Assembly (NCBI GenBank): GCA_030849075.1
Contig: JASAOO010003249.1
Location: 1 to 32,018 of the forward strand
Length of the DNA: 32,018 nt
DNA from: Zelonia costaricensis
Taxonomy: Eukaryota > Euglenozoa > Kinetoplastea > Trypanosomatida > Trypanosomatidae
Direction: 5' to 3'
Shown here: positions 8,906 through 17,000 of the stretch, in pieces
Position numbering within the stretch: position 1 is the first letter of the stretch
Layout: each line of letters opens with the position of its first letter
Position numbers and translations under genes: made by a program
The notes under the pieces: model-generated
Databases searched by the model: none
What the model saw: the letters and a program-made list of their open reading frames with translations, nothing else
Told to the model about the DNA's origin: nothing

Positions 8906-11900
8906 TCAGTGGCGGGACTCGTACGCGCGCAGCCGGGCGTTGAGCTGACCAATCGCGGCGTCCTTGCGGCCAATCATGGTGTGCGCGTCCTGGATGCGCT
9001 TCGTGGCATCGGCCAGCTCCTCCTGGACCCGCCGCACCTCCTCCTCGTTCGAGGTCAGCCGGGAGCTGAGAAGCCGCACCGTCCCCTGCAGCTCCTGGTT
9101 GAGCTGATCGCGGTACTTGGCATCTTCGAGCAGCTTCGCCCGGGCCGCGTCCGACTGCTCCAGCGCCATCTCTAGGTCCGAGCGGGCGCCGGCCGAGTTG
9201 CGGTGGATGTGCGAGAGCTCGCGCTGGTACTGCGTGCAGGCCGCCTGCGACTTGGCGAGGTCGCTGCGCAGCCCGTTGAGGAGGTCATCCATGCGGCGCA
9301 TCTCCACCTCGTGCGCCTCACGCAGGTCCTCCATCTCCTCCTGCAACCCACCCTCACGCAGGGCTGCCTCACGATGCAGGCGGCCCACCTCCTCCCGCAT
9401 CCGCTGCAGCACGCTCTCCTTCTCCACAATCGCCTCCCGCGCACGCGCGACCTCGCCACGCACCTGGTCGGCAGCAATGCGGGCAGCGGCAAGCTCGGCC
9501 TGGTGGCGCTGCCCCTGCTCCTCCAACCGCCCCTCCATCTGCTTCAGCTGCCGCGCTTGGTCCTGCTGCTGCTCCTGCAACCGCCGCTCCGCCATGTGCA
9601 GTGCGTTTTCGAGCTCCTCGTGGTAGAGCTTCTCCTCGGCGAGCTGGCGCTCCAGCTGGCGCTTCTCCTCCTGCGTGAAGGCGCCGCGCTCGCGCTCGTG
9701 GTTGACAATGGTGCGCAGCTCCTCGACCTCGACGCGGGCGTCCTGCAGCCGGCGGCTGGCCTCCTCAAGCGAACGGCGCTCCTCCTCGACCTGCCGCACA
9801 GTCCCCTGCATGCGACCCTCCGTCTCCTTCAGCTGTCGCTCCAGCCGTTCGCACGTCGCCTCCAGCTGCGTCTTGCTCGCCCGCAGCTGCGTCACCACCT
9901 GCGCCGCCTCTTTCTCCTTCTGCACCACCACATCCTTAGCACGGCTGAGCTCCTCGGCTGACGCGCTCTCCAGCTTCGCTGTCTTCTCCCGCACCGCCTC
10001 CAGCGCGGCGGTCCGCTTCGCCAGCTCGTCGCGAAGCACCTGGGCGTCGTTGGCCTGCTGCGTGAGCTGGTCCTGCGCGTAGCCGAGGTCTGTGAGGGCC
10101 GTCCGCAGCTTCGCGCGCATCGCCTCCACCGCCGCCTGGTGCGCCTGCTCCGTCGCCCGCTCACGACTGCGCTGATCGACCTGCAGCGCTTCGAGCTCGC
10201 TCGAGAGCCGCTGGTTTGCCTTGTCCAGGTTATCTGCTCGCACCCGCAGCACCTCGGCGTCCGCCTCACGGTCCTTGCGGGCAGCCCGTTCCTCTGCCAA
10301 ATGCTGCGCGGCGTCGTCGAGCTCGTTCTGCAGGGCGACGAGCCTGTCGCGCTGCTGCCGCTGGAGGGTCTCGCGCTGCTTCAGCCCTTCATCGACGCTC
10401 GCCTCCTTCTCCAGCCGTGCCTGCTCGAGCGCCACCCGCAGCGACTCAGCCGTCTTGCTCTCTCGCTTGGCCGCCTTCTCCAGGTCTTGGCGCAGCTCCG
10501 CTGTCTCCTTCTCGTAGGCCCCCTTCACCCGCGACAGCTCCTCGCGCAGGCCGTCCGTGTCCCGCCGGTACGCCTGCTTCAGGGTGTCAAGCGTGCGCTG
10601 GTGCTCCTCCTCCGCCAGCCGCAGCTTCTCCTCACCCTTCTCCAGCTGCTCCGTGAGGGCGGCGTGCTTGGCGGCGGCTTGCGCGGCACTGCGCTGCGCC
10701 TGCTCCTGCATCGCGGCTAGCTGCTCTCCGAGCGCCTCGCACTCCTGATGCATGTTCGCCTGCAAGTCCTTTGTCCTGCTAGCCGCGTCGGTGCGCACCT
10801 TCTCCAGCTGCGCGGCGACATCATCCGCCTTCTCCTGCGTCGCCTCCAGCTCCGCCTCCGTCGTCATGTGCTGCTTCGCCAGTTCGTCGTACTCGCACTT
10901 TAATTTATCCAGCGCGCTGCGCAGGTGCGTGATCTCGCGCCCCTGCTCTGCGATCAGGGACTCGGTCTGCTCGCGGTAGTCGGCCATAATATAGCTTTTC
11001 TCCTCTCGCTCCCGGTCCAGCAGCGCCAGCAGCTCCTTCTTCCGTCTTGCCGCCTCCTCCGCCATCTTGCTCTTCTCCGCCATCGCGCTCTCGGAGACCA
11101 TCTTGAGCACGTGCAGCTGATCGCGCAGCTGCCGTGTCTGCGCCTCATGCTCCTCGCGGGCGGCGGCGGCTTCGTCGGCGTGCCGGTCACGCAGCGCCCG
11201 CAGGTTGCCGCGCTCGCGATCGAGGGCGGCCTCCAGCGTCTCCGCCTTCATGCCCCGCTTCGCGCACTCCTCGCGCATCTCCGCCAGCTCCCGCTCCGCC
11301 GTGATCAGCATCGCCCGAATTTCGGCGTGGCGGCTCGGCGAGTAGCCCGTATCGCTGCCGGTGGCCGGGTCACGCACCGCGTACGACGGCGTGGCGATAT
11401 CGCCAGGGGTCGCCACGTACTGCACCAGCGCACGCTGCGACGGCGTGAAGCCGGAGGTGTTCATGCCTGCTGGGTACGCCGCAGCACCGGTGGGGAGGCG
11501 TGTGTCGAAGGTGGACGGCTCCGACAGCGAAGCCCGCGGCGCGGCGCCGGACGGGCGGGAGAGGGAGACGGCCGCGTCGGTCGCAGGACTGCCGCCGCGC
11601 GCGCGCGAGCGTGGCTGCGATGCGGCTGTGGCAGCGGCAGCCGAGGAGGCCAAGGCCTGCCCGCTGCCGAGTCGCTGGCGTCCCTCGCCGTCCACGGCAG
11701 TATCCGCGGTGCCGCCCAGGCTGACGTTGTACGCGTTGCTGCCGCCGCCCGCAGTGGCGTGTGCGCTGCTATGGCTGCCACCGCGTGCTGCCAGGCGACC
11801 CGCCGCCGCCGTGGCCGCTGCCGCCGCAGTGAAAAGGATGGACGGGTCGCTGGTCGTCGTGGGTGGCAGCTGCGGGCCACCTGCGTCCGCGGTGTTCAGG

Positions 11901-12469
11901 CGACTCCTCTCCCCTCGCGAGGGGGAGCGCGGCGCAGAGTCGATGAGCTCCTCGCTCACGTCGCCCTTGCCAGCCTCTCCGACCGCGGCGGCCGACATCT
12001 GGTGGTGGTGTCCTCCTGCGGCGCCGTCACCGCCGGTCTTGTGCGTCCGCGGCGACGGGCTGTTCGCGAGGGGTGGGGGCACCTCTTCCGCGTCGAGCGC
12101 TGCCACGGCGCTGGTAGACGCACTCGCTGTTTCAGACGCGCCGGACTGTGTCGGGTGCACCCGAGCCGAAGGGCTGCGACGTGCCTCACTTGTGGAGTTC
12201 ATGCTCGTCTCGCGTCCGTTTGAGCGCGCCGGCAGCGAGGGCGACGGCGTCGTCACCCCGTCGTCCGTGCCGTCGTGCGCGGCGGCTGTGACGGCGTTCG
12301 GGTTGGGCGTGGACGGCACGGAGGTGACGTCCGCGGCGATGGGGCGCTCCTCACTGAGTTTGCCGCGCACGTGTGCGACGCCAACGCTGTTGTCCTCGTC
12401 GCGTGCCGGCGACGGCGATGGCGCAGGGGGTGCGAGCTTGCCGGTAGATGCCCCACGGCGATCCGACAT
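8906..12469 (-). CDS. Long coiled-coil protein with disordered N-terminus
   Basis: 1187 residues from the ATG at 12469. Residues 1 to about 375 are low-complexity Ser/Ala/Pro/Gly with many S/T-P dipeptides (for example TPNP, TPSPS, SPSR, YSPSR), which suggests a disordered, proline-directed phosphorylation-prone region. From about residue 380 to the C-terminus the sequence is almost pure heptad-type coiled coil, rich in Glu, Gln, Arg, Ala and Leu, ending near LNARLRAYESRH. No motor, GRIP, CH or membrane segment is seen. The architecture suits a cytoskeletal, flagellar or golgin-like scaffold, but the length of the coil is the only real evidence and weak myosin-tail or SMC-like hits would be uninformative. 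The 30 codons upstream begin with GTG and lie largely before a good splice acceptor, so the ATG start MSDRRG is preferred. Confidence 0.88.
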   Translation of the reverse strand: MSDRRGASTGKLAPPAPSPSPARDEDNSVGVAHVRGKLSEERPIAADVTSVPSTPNPNAVTAAAHDGTDDGVTTPSPSLPARSNGRETSMNSTSEARRSPSARVHPTQSGASETASASTSAVAALDAEEVPPPLANSPSPRTHKTGGDGAAGGHHHQMSAAAVGEAGKGDVSEELIDSAPRSPSRGERSRLNTADAGGPQLPPTTTSDPSILFTAAAAATAAAGRLAARGGSHSSAHATAGGGSNAYNVSLGGTADTAVDGEGRQRLGSGQALASSAAAATAASQPRSRARGGSPATDAAVSLSRPSGAAPRASLSEPSTFDTRLPTGAAAYPAGMNTSGFTPSQRALVQYVATPGDIATPSYAVRDPATGSDTGYSPSRHAEIRAMLITAERELAEMREECAKRGMKAETLEAALDRERGNLRALRDRHADEAAAAREEHEAQTRQLRDQLHVLKMVSESAMAEKSKMAEEAARRKKELLALLDREREEKSYIMADYREQTESLIAEQGREITHLRSALDKLKCEYDELAKQHMTTEAELEATQEKADDVAAQLEKVRTDAASRTKDLQANMHQECEALGEQLAAMQEQAQRSAAQAAAKHAALTEQLEKGEEKLRLAEEEHQRTLDTLKQAYRRDTDGLREELSRVKGAYEKETAELRQDLEKAAKRESKTAESLRVALEQARLEKEASVDEGLKQRETLQRQQRDRLVALQNELDDAAQHLAEERAARKDREADAEVLRVRADNLDKANQRLSSELEALQVDQRSRERATEQAHQAAVEAMRAKLRTALTDLGYAQDQLTQQANDAQVLRDELAKRTAALEAVREKTAKLESASAEELSRAKDVVVQKEKEAAQVVTQLRASKTQLEATCERLERQLKETEGRMQGTVRQVEEERRSLEEASRRLQDARVEVEELRTIVNHERERGAFTQEEKRQLERQLAEEKLYHEELENALHMAERRLQEQQQDQARQLKQMEGRLEEQGQRHQAELAAARIAADQVRGEVARAREAIVEKESVLQRMREEVGRLHREAALREGGLQEEMEDLREAHEVEMRRMDDLLNGLRSDLAKSQAACTQYQRELSHIHRNSAGARSDLEMALEQSDAARAKLLEDAKYRDQLNQELQGTVRLLSSRLTSNEEEVRRVQEELADATKRIQDAHTMIGRKDAAIGQLNARLRAYESRH

Positions 12470-14029
12470 CGTCGCACTGGCGTCAGCAGCACCTCCACAC
12501 CACGGTGGGTGCTTGCGGGGTTGCCAGCAAACGGAAAACAAAGTGCCCACACGTTGCACGGTGTGGTCACGGAGGTGCGCACAGCGAGAGGCACACAGCG
12601 GCAGAAGAAACGTACAAAGTCACTTCTATGAAATCAGCTTGACACCTCGACTCTCGCTTTGAAGAGAAAAAAAGCGGCTTCCTTGCATGCGCTCTCTTGT
12701 GTCTACAGCAGTGCGTCCCCGAGCTCACGACGCACTTGTCCAGTGTGTCTTCGTGAACTGCTTCACGAGCAAACACCGCACACAGCAGTTGCGGCGTTGC
12801 TCTCGTCACGGTGCGGGTTCAAAACAAACGAAGCTGGGGTGAGTGGCCAGCGGTGGTGGCTGCAGGGCAGAAGGCGCGGTAATGGTGAAGGTTCCAGAAA
12901 TTCGGTGTAGAGGGAGGGTGAGAGAGAGAGACGGAAGAGCTCAAGACGCTTTAGGGAAGCAAAGGTGAAAGTAATAAAGCAAGGAGAACTGCGGGAGAGA
13001 CTGCTGTTGAAGCTCGTGGTCTCAGGGAGAATGGAAAGGAGCCGCAGGTGTTGTATGGGAGGGGCGAAAGGGGGCGGAGGGCACGGCTCAAAATTGAGCT
13101 GGCGGTGCAGAATGGGAAAGTAAAGAGAATCGCCGAGGGAAAGAATGGGGGGAGAGGCTGCCGAGGGCGGCAAGTTTGTCCAAGTATGTCTGCACGCGCA
13201 GTCGTGAAGAAGTCTGGGAAAATGGAGCAAAAACCAACTCCGTGCGTACGTGCGAGGGTCGAGGACGGGGGGTGGGTTGGTGGCCCGAAATAGATGAGAA
13301 AAGAGGACGCTATCTGCCACGGGTACTACATGTTAGTTTGAGGGTTTTTTGAGTATTTGGGGTGAAGTCGTGTTGAAAGGCGAAGAATTGAGTTGTGCGT
13401 GCGGCAGACAGTGAGAGGGTTGAGCATGCGGCGGAGGTGTGAGAATCATAACGGAAGGTGAAGTGAATTCCCTGTGACCATGCAGAGGAGGGAAGGGTGT
13501 GAGGCAGGCCTGCAACGGAACAGCAAGACGAGCAGTGTGCGCCGCGTGACTTCCTCCCTTTTTTCTCTTCTCTGGCGCTGTCATGCCCGCGGGCCTCATC
13601 TGGCGTGTGGGGGTGGGGGCGAGAAGGAGTGCACTTCGTGATCAAGTGTTTTTTATTTGAGAGTGGTGAGCTTTGCTAAGCAAAGACAGCTCTGCCACAA
13701 GTGCGCTACAGCTGGCGTGGGGATGTCCAGTCGACGCTTGACGCCCACCGCACACACACGCACGCCAGCAAGAAAGGGTGGAGAATTGCGGTCGCCGCCT
13801 TTCCCGCGCACTCGTCACGCACACAGTGCTCTGGAAACACGCGACAACGCGCACGCAGCGAGGAGGTGAATGCCACAAGAAAACCATGCAAAGGTACAGA
13901 AGCGGGTACCCATGCTCTGGTGCACGTCCTGCCAAGACTACCGCCGCAGAGCACAGGGAAATCTGAAGGTGCACAACGCACGGCATGCTCAATTTCGCGA
14001 CGAGGGGAGGACGGCGGGGTAAGGCCAGG
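12470..14029. other. 1.56 kb spacer: SERAC1-like gene 3' UTR and coiled-coil gene leader
   Basis: No supported gene. The + strand is strongly purine-biased between about 12840 and 13500, including GA repeats near 12919-12931, so the RNA is pyrimidine-rich. A 185-codon minus-strand frame here (12763-13320) is low-complexity Pro/Ser/Leu, as expected from translating a CT-rich tract. Confidence 0.6.
12512..12513 (-). promoter_or_regulatory. Candidate spliced-leader acceptor AG, coiled-coil gene
   Basis: In the minus sense a pyrimidine-rich stretch (ctttgttttccgtttgct, about 12525-12544) is followed by the first AG at 12513-12512. The leader would be about 42 bases before the ATG at 12469. Confidence 0.5.
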
Positions 14030-17000
14030 CTACCTGCGCCCCCGAAGGCCCTTGAGAACAAGATTGCGCAGGAGTCGCTGACACGCGTCGCGGTGTGGCG
14101 ATGCCGCCGCGTAGGTGCCCACGCCCCACAAGGCCCATGTGTTGGTTGGGTTGAGCACAAGGGCGCGCTGAAGCAATGCCAGACCACGATGCACGCGGGG
14201 GCCCGCGTCGCGAGCACCGGCGGACGCCGGTACGCGTAACGCAGAGGGCGCAACCTGTTCCGCTGTCGACTGCGGAGACGAGAGGGCGGTTGCCGCGACG
14301 CTGCTCTCCTCCACCTCCTCACACAGAAGCGAGAGGCCGAGACTCGTCAGGGCCCAGTCGTTGCGGGGATAGAACGCGATGGCCTGCCGCAGCCAAAGCC
14401 GGGCCGCGTCCGCCGCGCTGTGGCGTCCGCACTCCTCGCTCATCCAGTACGCTGCGTATGAGCGCCACACCCCATCCAACGCACGCGCATGGCTGTTACC
14501 GTGGACAGCAGCAGCATCGAACGGGAGTGCGGCTGCGCGCCCCGCCGCCACGTCGTGGTCGGCCGCGGCGGCTAGAGCAGCGGCAAAGTACGCCTGTGCA
14601 TCCGCCACCCGCACCCCACCGGCGGCGGTCGCTTCCAAACCAGTCGTCGTACTGCTCGGTCCGCGATTTGTCCACACATTAGCATCCAGCCCCGCTCCTC
14701 CTCCTGACCAGCCTACCGTGGCACAGCTTGCAAAGGAACCGCAGACAGCGGCGAGCGAGCACAGACGCCCAAGGCCGCATAGGGCCCCGACGTTACGCGG
14801 GTCCGCCTCCAGCGCCCGCTGAAAGCCCTCCTCAGCGAAGCGGAGGTGACGCGCGTCAGCGTCAGGCACTCTGTCCACGGCCTCAGCTGCACCGTTAGGC
14901 GACCGCGAGGCATGCGTCGTCAGCGTCTGACACTTCAGACGCGGGCGGCACGGCGGTGCGCCTGGCGAGCGTGCCTGCGCGTACGCATGCACCGCCTCCG
15001 TGTGGTGCAGAACGGCGCTACGGAAAAAGCGGGCCAGCCCCGGCGGTGCACTCCGCAGTGCAGACGTGTCCACCACAGCGCCTCGGTCGTAGCTCAGCAG
15101 AGCAGACGCAATCTCCCACGCATTCAGCGTGGCCGCTGCGCCTGTGCTCTGGCTTGGGCACCCCTCGCGCCAAAGCTGCAGCGACGCGCACGGCACGCGA
15201 TGCAAGTGATTCCACGCCAAGCCCACCTCTGCCGCCGTCGCGCACGCCTGCGCTCGCGAGAGGTCATTGCGAATCGCCTGCATGTACGCGTGGGCCGCAT
15301 CAGGTGAGGCGACGCGGTGCAGCGTATAGCAGTGACCGAGCCAACAGCGCAGCGCAGCGTTGGTGTCCTCGGCACGCACCGCGTCGAGCAGAACCTTGGG
15401 CACGGCCTGCTGCGCCCCCGCCGCTGCGCCGCCGCCGACCTGTCCAAGCGCGCACAGCGCCGAAGGAGCGCCTGCACCCGTCCCGGCAGCACGCAGCGCA
15501 TCGACAGCGGTCGGGTCCAGCACCCCATTCAGCGCGACTTGCTCCTCCGCCAACCCGCTACGAAGGCCGTGTAGGACTTGGTCTGCACCACCCAGTGTCA
15601 GCACGCCGCAGCGCAACGCCGCGTTGGCGTGCGACCAGCACTCCCGCTCCTCCGCCCCAGTCTCCCTCGCCGACGCCGCTGCCCACCGTCGCTGCCGCGT
15701 CTTCTCCGCCGCCACGAGAGTCTCGTGTACGCGCTGTCGGAGAGCGGGGTCTGGCAGCCCGGCGGCGGCACTGGCCCGCAGCACACCGGCGGCCTTCCAC
15801 TCCGCCGTCCACCACAGCAGCATGGCGTTGAACGCCAAGTACTCGGGCGTCTCAACACTGACCCCACCGCGCCGCACCGCTGCCCACGCCTTTGACAGCG
15901 AGTTCATGACAAACATGGGCAGGCTGCTGACACGCTTGCTCGACTTGGGTTTCACACCGGCATACGACGTAGACAGAGCCACAGGTTTTGAGGGCCGCGC
16001 CACGGCGGATGTTGGGGCTTGGTCATGCTGCGTCGTGCTGGCCGCAGCTGCAGCCGCGTCCGCGTCGCCCTTTCCTTCCTCCGTCGCCTCATCGCTCTCG
16101 AGTTCCCTCAGGAGGCCTCGAATCGTGTCGCGGAAGCGCTCCTTGGCGCTGCGCTCCTCTGCCGCGTCTGGGTCGCTGCCAGAGGTGTGTAATGCCATCC
16201 TCTTGCGTGACGCACCAAAGGGCTGCTCGGTGTCTTCGATGACGAGAACACCGCGCACTAGCTGGGCCGTGCGCTCGCATGCCTTCCGCCCCACCTCCGC
16301 CGCATGCATCAGCTCCGCTTCAGGCACCACCGCACCCACTACACCAGGACCCGCAGAGACCTGCGACTGACACGCGGCGATGGCCGATGTGCACTGAAGG
16401 GCGGCACTGACAAGCTGCAGGGCGCTGAGGAAAAGCCCATCGTCGAGAACACCCACATGGCTGCAGGGCGGACCGTGCTCCTCCACTAGCGTCGCCGTGC
16501 CATCCTGCCCCGGTCCACCGCCGGCTGCCGTGCCAGCTGCAGGAGGGACTGCCTTGGGTGTGGTCAGTTGCCGCGCCGCCCGCCACCAGTCCCACTCCGC
16601 ATCGCCCCACCCTGGCCTGCTGCTCGACGAGGATGACGCTGGTGGCGGCGGCGGCCCACGCTGTATGGTGCGCGCCGCGGCCCGCTGCAGCCGCGCCCGC
16701 ACTCGCCCGTCCGCCTCCATGGCTGCGGCGGCACGGCGAAAGTGATGCGCCGCGGTGGCAGCCGCAGACCCGCGCGCAGCCGCATCGAGGTGGTGCGTCT
16801 CGTCCACATAAAGCGCAAAGCACCCCATCAGCATTGCAGAGGTGGCAGTGAGGGCTGGCGTAATGGCGCGCAGCTCCGCTGCATTGGAGAGGTTGACGCG
16901 ATGGCCACTGGTGTCAACGAGCACACTGCCGTCTGACGTCGTGCGCGAGGACGGCGCCGCCAGCTCCAGTCCCTCCATCAGCAGCGACACCAGAGAGCCA

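Noticed and set aside
10925..12662. Two 432-433-codon + strand frames opposite the coiled-coil gene
   Set aside because: They are antisense shadows of a GC-rich coding region. The minus frame has clear heptads and codon bias.
12763..13320. 185-codon minus-strand open frame
   Set aside because: A stop-free CT-rich tract gives a Pro/Ser/Leu-rich translation without domains.
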